Source: Pardosa pseudoannulata (taxonomy: Eukaryota > Arthropoda > Arachnida > Araneae > Lycosidae). Taken from it: a stretch of 64,000 nt of DNA. The stretch is from positions 60,875,877 through 60,939,876 of the forward strand of contig CM063501.1 of assembly GCA_032207245.1 (NCBI GenBank). The letters run 5' to 3'. Below, in pieces: positions 40,201 to 53,800 of this stretch. Below the pieces are notes generated by a model. It searched no databases. It worked only from the letters and a program-made list of their open reading frames with translations, and was not told the origin of the DNA. The translations under genes and the position numbers were made by a program. The number at the start of each line of letters is the position of its first letter. Position 1 is the stretch's first letter.

Positions 40201-41619
40201 CTTTTAATTTCTAACTAAATATACGTATTAGACTTTTACAATCTGAAATTGCACTGGAGTAGTTTACAGATTTATGACATATGTTCACAAAATATGTTTT
40301 TTTTTTCTTCTAGGTATGAGTTTTTCAATGATTTGTACCATAGGTTCCTATTATCCCCCAAGACATCCATGAAATCCATGTGTTTGCAAGCTATGGCAAT
40401 TGTTTATGGGCGTCATTATGAAGAAATTGGTTGTTTTAATGATACAAGATTTGTTATTAGCATGTTGGAACGTGTGAGTATAAAATATTTATGGATAATT
40501 TTGCCTTTAAATCCTATGTTTCTGTAATCTGTATGTTGAAGTAATTTATGAAGAGCAAAGAAATTATTTTATGAAAATTTGAAGTTTTAACTTTATTAAT
40601 GAAACCTATTCTTAAACATTGAAAAAATGCTTATTTATTATCAAGTTTACATCATTATTATTTGTACAGTTTATTTTTAAATCAAACCTGTTAAACAGTC
40701 ATGTATATGACCTTACATGTCATGCTCATAAAAGCATACCCCTGAATTTTGTATGTTCTTTGATTTTAAGGAAAAATAAAACACCTATCATTCAAAGTCT
40801 ATAAAATAAAACCGTAGTCACATTTTACTAGATAATTTAACAATAAAGTTCCAAAAAAGACAACAGTTCAGCTATTCTTTGAAGATTTTCAACAGGTTCT
40901 TTAAAGTTTAATAAGTATTTAATATTAATCAAAAGGAAAACCTTTCAGAGAAAATACATTTCTCAGAGCAACTAATATTTCTAAAGCCTTTCAATTAAAT
41001 TATAAAAGTCTAACTATTTAATTACAAATTACTATTTTTAAAATCACAAAGCCTAAGTCAGTTGTTCTGTATCTTTCTTTTCTGATTATCTCTTAGTCAG
41101 CAATAATAGAAAAATGGCTTAGAGTATTTTCACAAGAGTGAATTTCAGTATAATTGGCTCATGTTTACATACCTACCTAAATATTTGATTTTTTTTATCA
41201 CTTTTTATTCCTTAATTTGTAACTTAAAAATGAATGAAATATTGCTTATTTTCTTTTTATTTCAAAAATAGTGAAACTTTTCTATACATGCATGAGTGTT
41301 TGTGCTCTTAGGATTTTCACACAAAGCATCTCTAGATTTTTGGAAAAATAAAATTAGAAATTATTTTCCCTTACTCCTTTCTATTTACATTGAAGAATAA
41401 TGCAGCACATTTTCATTGACTCTCAAGTAATCCCTCAACTGCTGTGATACAAGTTTGCTCAGTGAGGTAGTGAAGGGGAGAAATGTGGGGATTGTAACCC
41501 CCCCCCCTTATTAAGGTTTCAGTATACACACATACACACATATATATATGTATATATATATATACACACACATATATATATGTATATACATACATGTATA
41601 TATATATATACATATACAT

Positions 41620-41657
<38 letters not shown>

Positions 41658-44600
41658 GCTTTATTAATTTCAACTTATGGGTTGAAGGGGGAGAAATCTC
41701 CACCCAGGGAAATTTTCTGTCCGTATGTCTGTTAGGCCATGAATCTTTGTTTTTTATTTAAAAGAAAGTGCTATAAAATTTGATAAGCTACTTTGATAGT
41801 CATGAAGACTGCAAGACATCACACCAACAGTTAATCCTTTTTGCTCCAAATTAATTTTGCTCATTCCCAGTAGTCTGGTTCAAATTAATGTTTCACTTAT
41901 ATCCAATTATTGCCAATTTAGCAATTTTAATTGACAATTTTTTAAGTAGGAACAGTAATTTTTAAGTTTGGGAACCAAGTCAGACTTGACATTGGAAACC
42001 AAAGGATTTAAGATCAAAACTGTAAAAGGATGCCAATTTTATTGAATGTGGACTAAAGGGCAGAACATTGCTCATGAGAACGGCATATTTGCTATATTAC
42101 TTAAGAAATTAAATACTTGTCTCTATTTAAAGAAGTAATTCTGGTAATTTATGATAATTGGGTTTTACTCATTTTTTTAAGAATAAAATTTAATTATTTT
42201 AAATCAGTGCACTGTACTTTCATATATTTCTAACACTTATAAATTTATTACTTTTATAGAAGTGATTCAATTTTTTCCCCTTGCTCCTCAAAATGTCATT
42301 TCCAAATATTTAATTTTACACTCCTCTTACATGTAAGTTCGTAAAATTTTCTGGGGATTCCCCCCCCCCAACAAACATCTATGTCCATGCTATTTTAGTT
42401 TAAAAGTTTAGCTATTTTAGTTAAAAGCTCATTTCTTGCTTTCATGGTTTTGTTTTTGAAATTTTTTTTCTACTGTTTTCTATTGCATGTTTTATTATTT
42501 TCCACAGAGCACTGATAAACTGGAAAGAGATAGACTTGTAATTTTCGTTGGAAAGTTGATTATGAACAAAGTGAGTAATATTCATTTCTCTTATATATTC
42601 TTTCACATTTGTGACTTTTTGTATTTTGATAAGTTTTATTACTTTTCAAAGGGATATTTTTACAGTAGTTAAAATGACAAGTAGGAATGGAAAAGAAAAA
42701 TTATGCACGTATTATTATCTTTAAAAAATTTGTAAGAAACTTTAAATCTGGTAGTGACTTTTTGTCAGTTTCTAAAAATAATTACTGTTAAAGAAAATTC
42801 TAAAATTTATAAGGCTAACCTTAATGAAATAGTGGGCATTTTGTATATAAAATAAAGCAATCATCTAAGTTTCTCATTATATTAAATTTATTTTAAGGTA
42901 GTTTATTTTAAAGTTTACATACTACTTAAAATTTAATCATTATACAATTACTGTAGCCTTTGTTTCCTTTAAATTTTTATTTATTTATAATTGAGTTAAG
43001 TAAATTTTTATTGAATTTGTATTTTTAATTAAATTTCTTGATTTCATTTATTTTGTTTTTATATGCACATGCATATATATACTAAGAAATTATAAAAAAA
43101 AATTTTCAGCATTTAATTTTTAAAAAATTTTCTAGAGAAATGTGAAAGAAGTAATTGATGCAGGTGGCTTAAGAATATTAGTTGATCTTTTAACTTTAGC
43201 TCATCTACATACCAGTCGTGCTACTGTTCCTGCACAGGTATGTATTTTCATGAACATCATCAGTAAATTATATGCTCTTGAATATTTATTAGACATCAAA
43301 AATAAGAATAAAAACAAGAAAAGAAAGGTTGTTAAATATTAATGTAATTTCTCTCTTAACATTAGTCTTTTTTGCTATCTTAAAAACTTTTACTTTTTTA
43401 TTTGAATCCACAAATCTATCACATCTTTAATTTTTTTCTTTATTACTGTTTCTCAATTCAATAATTTCATGCTTTTGATAATGTACAGCAAGCTACCTAC
43501 CCTGATGGGTGGTAATGTATTTGTGATACCCCACTTTAGATTTGCCTTACTCTTAATCCTTTTCAAAAGGGGTACTTTTGTCTCCTGATTTCATACCTAT
43601 CTCCCATTTGCTCTTACTTCCCATCAAAAGGGCATTTAGACCCTCAGATTTATCCTACATATTCTCTGCCTACAGAGAGATGTTTCAAATGCCTTCCAGC
43701 ACTTGAACCTGTCACTCCAGGATTCCAGCCTTGGACTTTCTACACTAATGTCAGTTTGCCGAGATGAGAGACTGAAAATAAACAAAGTTCCATGACAGCA
43801 ATAGACTTCAATAAGGCATTGGCCTCAATTTTATAGTGTTACCTATGGGAATAGATGGTCTTTATTGCCTTTCTTTTTGTTTATGCTTTTCCTTATGCTA
43901 TGCTTATAGCTAACATAGGACTCTCACTTTTTTATACATTGCAGACTGATTGCAGTGTGTGGTGTTTTAAATGTCCATCTATTTTGTGGAACAAAAATGG
44001 AGAATGAAAGTATTATCATCAGTAATTTGCAAATAGCAGTATGATATTCTAACATAGGTTGACCTTGCATTGAGCAACTGAAATAAAAAAAATAGCTTTA
44101 ATAGATTTTAGATTAAAAAAATGAAAAAAGTTAGTGTTTATAAATTTTTATTTAAATAATATTGAAAATGTTAATTTGGTAATGTCAGTCATTATTGTTA
44201 CCACTGGTCAAGCCTGGGATGTGAATGTGTATACATCTAAATAGCTCTCTAATACTTTTATTATTTTGTTTTATTGACAACTTTGCTCTTCTCTCTCAAA
44301 AGCCTGCCAGCTTTTGCATTAGGTCACCACATACCTAATCATCTGTGAAGTAGTCCTGTAAAAGTCTGCTGTGTTATAGTTATTTTCTCTAATATTATGG
44401 ATTAATATTAATCTTATATACACTAGAAAAGAGGACTATGATCTCATTAATATGCTGTTTGTTATATTTTTAATATAGTTTATTTCAATTTCAGTACCAG
44501 ACTATTTTTTTTTTCTATAAATTTCCTACTTTGTCTTATAAAAAATCTCATAAATAAATCATCTATAATTTAATCATTCTATATTCTGGAAAGAAAATTT

Positions 44601-44799
44601 AGTACCCTTTTTGTTCATTAAATCTTAGCTCAGTTTTAAAAAATATCGAAAAAGTTACAAGATTGATAGCAATTTAATGTGGAAATTAAATATTCATATG
44701 ACTCTAAAAGAATAAAAATTGAGGATGTGGTATATTTTTTATGCAAACTTTTAATCTTTATTTCACTGTGTTTTTAAAGCTTATTTTGCTACAGTTTCT

Positions 44800-44841
<42 letters not shown>

Positions 44842-47800
44842 AAGTTTTTTAGACACTACAGATATAACATATTAAATCTTTACTTTATAATTACAAGTTA
44901 TTATTTATTTTAGACAAATGTGATTGAAGCATCTCCTGAAATGATGCAAGTTACTGAAAAAGAATGGTATTACAGAAATGCTGAGAAAGAACGTCATGGA
45001 CCTTATGGTTTTAATGAGGTATTGCAAATTTCATCCTTAATAAGCAACATATTATCTATATATAAGTGGTATTGCTGTAGTCAGTAATAAAAAATACCCA
45101 CTGTGCAGGATATAACATTAATTATAACAAAACAATCCATATAGGAAAATAACATCAGAACATAATAGTTATTTGTCTAGCAATGCATAGCAACATCTAA
45201 ATGTTTTTTTCTCTAGTTGTAAATATAATACTTTTCTGTACAGAAGTTGTAATAACATTTACATAATTATAGTGTTGGAGCAAAATTTCCTTTGTAATAT
45301 CTGGTTGATTTTAAATGTTTTGCCTTAAATTTTATGTATTGAAGAACTGAATTTTGTAAAAGTTACTACATTTTCAGCTAAAATTTGATATTTTGAATTA
45401 TGTTTTTCATATTTTCACTGTATTAACATTATTTTTGCTGTGTTTATGCATATGCTTATTCACTAAGATTTACTTAATTTTTGATATAAAAATTTTGTAA
45501 ATTAGATTAATCTAGAAATTTGTCATTTTTTCATTTTTAACCCTTTTGCGATGGGAAGCGCAAACGTGCGCTTTTCTCTGAGGCCAGCAGTCACTTTCGC
45601 GAGTGAGTATCCAGGGCCGGAGGATTTTATGCTATTAAGCCTAAATTCATGAAATTAATGAAGTAATAATGCGTTATTTAATAATGCTGCGTAAAGTATT
45701 TAAATGGAATGGGATTTAAATAATATGTTTATAGATACTTTATTTACTTAGGCTATTTCTTATTTAAATATATATTTTACACCTTTTTTTTCATTCTTTA
45801 CTTACTATTTAATGACTTTTAACATTACAAAACTGAATACTATGTTATTTAAAATTATTCTTTTGTATGAAAAATTTTAAAAACAGGGATCTACACACAA
45901 TCCTACGTTACAGTCCTTGAATTCTTAGTAACTTATTTATCGTTTTGGAGAATTTTTCCTGGAATGTGAAAAAACGAAGCATTGTCCTCATTTTTGTCAC
46001 CAACGTCTTCCTCATCATTAGAATCCCTAGATCCATTATGAACAGAAAGAACAATCAGAGTATATTAAAGTGTCACTATTACTACTATCCTAAAATATTT
46101 CAGAATCAAAATCTGAAATATTTTGCATTATTTCAAGCTCAGTTGAACACTTTCGACACTTCGTAAATCTAACAAAAGAAAAAAAAAGAGAGAGAGAGAA
46201 AAAAATCAAATATGTCAGATCTAATTCTGTACTAAAAACTGGACTGCAAACCGAAATACACAACACTTTAGCAAAAATAAAACTCCCCTGCTTACATAAA
46301 CACCACGTGGGAATTTAAAGAGCCGTCATAAAACATGTCAATCGGAAACATTCCTTTACCCTCATGCTTATAAAATCAAAAACCACTTGTAAGTGTATCA
46401 TACTACTCTCCTATTGAGTACAAGGTCAAATCTACATGTATCTAAATCCATATGGACATACAATGGCATCTTGTGTCAAAACTTATAGTTTTTAAAATGT
46501 TCCACAACACTGGCACACATATGTGACGGTCGGGGGTGAACGAGAAAACACTCTGCCACACCAGTGTGTCGGCCAGGAAGTGAGTGCATTTCTTGCTCAC
46601 ACATATTTGTGACAGTAGGCGCGAAAGGGTTAATATAAACTCTATAATGAAATTTTTATAACTTATTACATGTTACTAAAGATTTATTTTGAAAAATTTT
46701 TAATAAAATTCATTTACTTAAATAATATTTTAGTTGTTTGTTTTATGTAAAACAGTATCATTTACTAAGTTATATGTTTTTAATTGGTAATTATTTAATT
46801 TAGTAATTTTAATTATTTTAGATCAAAGATTTGTGGACAGAAAGTGTTATCCACCCCAAAACTAAATGTTGGGCTCAAGGCATGGATGGATGGAAACCTG
46901 TTCACAATATTCCTCAGTTGAAGTGGAGTTTAATGGCCACAGGTTCAGCTTTAATGAATGAAAGTGATTTGGCAAATGAAATTTTAAGGATGCTTATCAG
47001 AATTTGTGAATACTTCCCAAGCCGGTATTAATTCTTTATTTGTAGTAAAATATTGATCTTTGAATATTTATGAAAATAAAAACTTTTAAATTGTAGTTAT
47101 TTTTATACTATGTGAAATAAGTTCTGTCTATTTAATAAATATTAATAATTGCATAAATATTATTAATGCAATTTGGTAATTAAATAATTAAATTATGTAT
47201 TATAATTAAAACTTTATTATTACTTTAACTGTGATTGAAAACTTAATGTCTTATTTTTTTAATGCATATTAATTATAGGAATAATATAAAACATTTTATA
47301 TTTGTACTTTGTAATCCATGTCATTTTAAAAATTGATATCTTACGGAAAGATTTAATTTTTATTTCTCATAAACTATGATTAAAAAATGCAATTACAATG
47401 AGAATTTAATTTATAATCATTTTATGTGATTTTGTGTATTTTATGTGATTATAATAACTCATATTTAAATAATTGGCCTAATATAACCCATTTCTGTACT
47501 ATAAAATTTTCTGTTTCAGTGATTCTGATGGAGCAATTATTCGTCCTCTTCCTCGAGCTAAAAGGCAATTATCAGATTCTACTTGTTTACCTCATATTGT
47601 TCAGGTAATTAAGCTAAATTTAATATAGCTGATTATTTTTAAATTTTGGGTGTTCTTAGAATATAATCATCTCTTTTAATAATAGCTTTTGTAGCTCTGG
47701 CAATCGCTTCCAGGTAGCTCTTCAGTCTCAGCATGAAACTGGAGGGGATTTAGTCTGCCTCATTGGATACTGTTGAAGTCTCAAAGTATTTTTAAACAGA

Positions 47801-50800
47801 CTCTCAGCTTTTTGGTGACGTATCTTCTATGTTGATGATGTCTCATCGACATAGAAGAAGAATGGGCTTATAAAGAATACAGTGGAATTAAGAAAATTTC
47901 CAAACAGAAAAAAAAACTGAATTATTTTGAAGAATTTAATGCTATTAGATAGGAATGGGAATTAATAGGAAAAAAATAGTTCAAATTAAAAATGAAACCT
48001 TGAGTCAAAGGGAAAATTAGAAAATGATATTCAGTGCATCACATGGGAAGGGGAGGAGGTTCAGGACAAATTAGGGCAAAAATAGTTTTGGTTGATTTTG
48101 CAGTTAAAAATGTTTTTTGTTTTCATTTCTAAAACATTAAGTAGAATTTTGTAACGCCATGATTTGAAAATTAATGTCAGGAATAAATTCATTGAGGTTC
48201 TTCATGAAATAATAAAAATGATTTGTTAGTAGGTTGATTATTACATAGATGCTGTTACCATGAAATCCAGTTTAAATTTTACTTTAATTCCTTTTTTTCA
48301 GTATTTGATCTTTTTTGTACTATTTTATAAATTGTATTAGCTTTGTTAAGTATAAGTTTTTAAAATTGTAAGGCTAAAATTCTAATGTGATATTTCATAT
48401 CAGTATTCAAAATACTATTTTAAAGTTCTTTTACCCTTTGTAGTATCTGATGGGTATTAGATGACTTTAAGAACTTGGGCAACACTGGTTGCCTTAGATA
48501 GGTAGTTAATCATATAAATTTATTTATTACGGTATATATATTTAAATAATGTATTAAGAGTAAGTATGCTTGAATACACTTCAAGACATTGGCAGTATCT
48601 TAGGAGTTAAAGACTAAGTCATTTCAAGTTTCACAGTGTCAATGGAACCAAGCTGAAAATCATGCAAAATACAAAATATGTTTTTCCTAATCGCAAAATC
48701 TTTTCTAACTGCATAATAATGAATAAATTAGTACTAGTTGAAATAACCCCACTATGTGTAGTATTCTGATAATTTGTAATATTACAATAATTATCTTAAA
48801 CTTACTGTTATTGCAAACTTATTTTCCCACTTAGTAGGTAAGTATGAAAATTAGAATAAATATTTCACATAAAACATGATAAAACATTTGTTTCTTTTCA
48901 TTTTCATACGATATCAATAATTTCTAATTTGACCTTATACGAAGGCACTTCATATCATGGAGACTTAAAATAAGGGGATTTGAAAAGTAAAATGTTAATT
49001 GTACTAATTTTAACTGATGCAATACTTTTAAAAGTAGCATAGTTTTAGTATAATTTAGCATACAAATATGTTAACTCTTGGTTGATTTAAAGTACTCATT
49101 TTATTTTTGTATTTAAAAGTTTTCTAACATTTTAGTTATATATGATTTCTGCTTGCCTGAAAGATGAAAATCGCTTGTTGTAAAAAACTGTTTCTTTTTC
49201 CATGTTTAGCAGTAACTTATTATTTAAACTGCATGTACTTAAACTTTAACAGAGTAAAAACAGTTCGAAAATTTGGATGTGCTTTTAAGAATCATTTGTT
49301 GAATTCTTAACTACATAGAACAATTTATTTTCAAATAAAAACAGTTTAATAGCATAATTTTTAAAGTGTTGAGAAAAAGCTTTAATGTTGTATAAGGAAT
49401 TAATTTTTCACTTATCTTATTAGCTTTTGTTGACATTTGACCCAGTTCTGGTGGAAAAAGTAGCTATACTTTTAACTCACATTATGCAAGACAATCCAGC
49501 TATTTCAAGGCTTTATCTATCTGGATTCTTTTATTTTATTCTTATGTATACTGGATCAAATCTTCTACCAATTGGAACCTTATTACAAATGACTCACTCC
49601 TGCCAGTCTTTTAGATGTGAAGAGGTAAGTGATTTGACATCTAATTGATCCCTCTTGTATAAAATAAGACTGTGGTTTAAGTTCCACATGAACGTCTGAA
49701 ATAACCCTTGCATAATTTTACCCTTACCTTGCTCCCTTATAAGCTCATGCAAGTCAGCCTATCAGATTCATTCCTTAAAAAAACTTGCTTTTTATAATTT
49801 TTAATGTATTATTGCCTAATGTCTCTTAGAACAATTTGTTGAGTTTTAACATTCTTTTTCTCTTTTAGTGCAGATGATAGAAGCACTATAAACAATTCCT
49901 CAAATTTTCAAATATATGCTTGAAAAAATATATTTTGCCATTTGGATATCATTTTGCGATATCTAGGGCCTCATACATGAATTTACTTATTCAGAAGGTA
50001 CATCAACTAAAATCATGACAAGTAGCAATATGTATTATAAAACTTCACTTTGCAGTACTGCTTTTTTTGATAGCATATAAATATCTTATCATGAAATTGT
50101 TCTCTTTCATAAATGTCACTTAAAATGCTATCTCATCACTCATTCAATATTCATAGTTAGATACCATATTTTTTTTAAACTCTCAATAGGAGCCCACAAT
50201 AACTCAGATTTAGGGTATAATCAAGAAATGCACTGCTAATTACAACAAATCATTTAAACTTTTTAATTTATTTATTACCTGTATACTTAACTAGTCCATA
50301 ATTGTGTTTGAGTATAGTATTAAAATATATTATTGTTTTTATAAGTTAGTTTTAGACAAAGTATTATTTACGATTAATATATAATTTCTTTCTATACATG
50401 CAAATACATACATACTTTTCTTGAAATTTTTTTCTCTTATAATCTTTAAACACAATATCAAAAGAGCAATCTTTATTGCAGAGTCAAGCATCTAGCATCA
50501 TGCAACGAAGCATTCTAGGTCAATTGTTACCTGAAGCCATGGTTTGTTACTTGGAAAATCATGGTGCTGAAAAATTTGCTCAAATATTTTTAGGGGAATT
50601 TGATACCCCTGAAGCAATATGGAGCAATGAAATGAGGTAAAAGTTTGTTTTCTTTTTTATTGATCAAACTGGTATGCTTCTGTATTTTCTCAATTTGCCA
50701 TTTTTAGTCATCTTAATAATTTTTAATTTCTCATGCATGAAATAATAAATCCTCCAGCATATATGATTTTTACATAATCATTCTGGGAAATTCAACATAG

Positions 50801-53800
50801 TTACCAAATTATGCATCAATACTAAGAAATATAGTTTTAATAATATTTGAGGCATATTTCCTTAAAATAAATGCAAATACTTACGTTTGCTTTCCTAATT
50901 TGTTTAGTTTTTGTCTGTTTTATTATGCATTCAAAGTTTGAATATCTTGGACAATTAAGAAGTTATAATCAGATCTATGATTGTTTGTTAGAATTGTAGG
51001 AAGAGATATATTTGATTACTGATGATTGCAGAATATTATATCATTTTGTTTTACAATATGCAATGCATTAAATTCACTGTAACTGTATAGTAAAATTATT
51101 CTTTTGTATTTCACAAGATGCTTTTTATCTCTTTATTTGTATTTTCATTACTTCCTGGTCTGAATTTCATTTTTAGTTGAAAGAGAAATCTTTGATTAGT
51201 ATTTCAGACAAATATAAGCATCTTTGGAGAATATGAAACAAAATACAATTTATTTTAATAGAACATCAGGATTTTGGGAAACATTTTATAAAATTTATTG
51301 AATATGGAATGTCAAATTAGATGTATTAGTATATTGCTAGGCTTGAATAGGTTTAGGTAGAGTTCCCTGAATTTAAGCTATCACTTAAAAAGATTAGATT
51401 TGGGTGGTGGTTTGCAATAATCATAAGGCATTTGCTAATACAAGTAAGCTTAATTTATATTATCAGAATAAAATTTTCATTTATAGTTTTATATTAAGAT
51501 AATGGTAAATTAATACTGCATTGTTGCTACTATACACATAGCAGCAACATTTAGTTCATGATCCTGTGCATACTATAACATTATTAAGGGCTTAAAATGT
51601 CAATTAAATTTTCATTTCTTTGTCAGAATTAAAATAAATTTGTTATTTTCCACTGTAGAATATCTTATATTTTATATTTCTCTTAAGCTATTTTTTTCTG
51701 TTATCACAAATTTAAAGAAATGTATCTCAGAAATATTTTATCATTTTTTTACTCTACTTTTAGGAGGATGATGATTGAAAAAATTGCATCACATATTGCT
51801 GACTTCACTCCACGATTGCGGTCAAATACAAGAGCTTTATATCAGTATTGTCCTATTCCTATCATACAATATCCTCAACTTGAAAATGAACTGTTCTGTA
51901 ATATTTACTACTTACGACATCTCTGTGATACTGTGAAGTTTCCAGATTGGCCCATCTTGGATCCTGTATGTTTTTATTTTGAATTGTGTCAATACATAAT
52001 TTTTTTCTTTTCTTTTTTTTCTGTAGAGTAATATTTTATATGTAATAAAGTGATCTTAAATCTGTCTTTCTTGTGTTTATATGTACATTGTTCTTAAAAA
52101 GTTTTTAAAATGTTCTTATTAATGTTATGTATTGTAGTTTATTTTCACCAATTTAGTCACACAATTTTGCAATTTTGTTATCATATGTATTTAATATATG
52201 ACAAGCTTTAAACCATATATAAACTGAAATAAACAAATATATGCATGAGAAGTTATCTTTGTACAGATAAATTATAATCACAATAATGTTTCTGTGTTCT
52301 AAATTTATTCCATTTACAAAAACTCTAGATTTTCTTTAGATTGATTTTTTTTCATTTTCATTGATAAATGCAATGATTTAAGATTTATCTTTGCCATAAA
52401 ATCAATTTTGTGATTTCTCATCATTTGTATTTATACTTAAAAAGGTATGCATGCAATTTTTTTCAGGTTTCATGTATAATTTTTATGACTTTTAATATTT
52501 TCAAGGAACAAATCATATTTATGCTTTGCATTTGTGTAGGTTAAATTGCTTAAAGATGTTTTAGAAGCTTGGAAGCAAGAAGTTGAGAAAAAACCTCCAG
52601 TTTTATCTCTAGATGAAGCTTATGAAACCTTAGGCCTTAAAAGAGAAGATCAGTATGTATTTCAGTTATTCCTTCTCTATTTTTATTTCTACAGGTAATG
52701 AGTTACTCATTACCTTAAACCTTACAAGAATTTTCTTACCAAAGTAAACCAATACATATCTAAGTTTCAGTTTGTATTGTAAAGAAAAATATAAGAATTT
52801 TCTTTTTACTATGTTTTTATTTTCTTATATTCTTTTTAAATCTTTATTAAAATAGTAATAAAAATGCAAATGTCTTAAATGAAGTTAAAAAAAATTAAAA
52901 CTATTTATATCTGTTTTTAAAATCAATTAGTGAATTGAAGGCAGTTAAAGGCTTTTAATCAAACTTATTGCTATATATTTTACTTGATATTTGTATAGGC
53001 TATAAAATTAAAATTTGTAGTTTATAAAATTAAAAAATTGTAACATATTTTGAGAAAAAAGATAGTTTAGTTATTTATACTTAATGTCTCTCTTGGTTTT
53101 CAAAATACACTTTAGAGCAGATATTCTGATTGTAATATAACACATGCATGTAAATAAAATTTATAAAATATGTATGTATATGTATATTTTTTTTTCAGGC
53201 CTGAGGAAAATGTAATCAGGAAATCATATTTTAAATTAGCCCAAAAGTATCATCCTGATAAAAATCCTGATGGTCGGGTAAGTAAGCATTTTAAAAGTAA
53301 TAATATTGTAGATCTTTTGATAAATGAATTATTTGTATGAAAATTACCATGAAATATAGCTATTTATAATTGTTTAACATATTTTAACTATATAATTTAG
53401 CTATATATTGTAATAACTATAGTATCATATGATATATCTAATATTTCTGTCTAAATTCTAGAATAACAAATATTTAAGTAATTTTTATTTTTTAGTTCCT
53501 TAATTCTATTCTGGAGCATGTGCACAGCGTAGTAATAATTTTCATAATTATATGTTATTGTACACATTTCATATGTTTTCTTTAGTAGTAATATATCTAT
53601 ATATATATGACATGGTCCAGTGTTAAGGCAAATGGAAAACAGTCTTTCTTGATAATAAGTTTATTAAATCATTATTTCATTTAAAAGCAAAACTTGCACC
53701 ATTTTCATTTGTTCGCGGTAGAGCTAAGAGTGGAAAGGTGCTGACAGCTCCATGTCCACACACTAACTAATTCATATCGGTTCACTTAATCATCAAATTC

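Noticed and set aside
45945..46166. Plus-strand 73-codon frame inside the piggyBac-like element
   Set aside because: The acidic transposase-like trace is on the opposite strand; this frame is probably its shadow.
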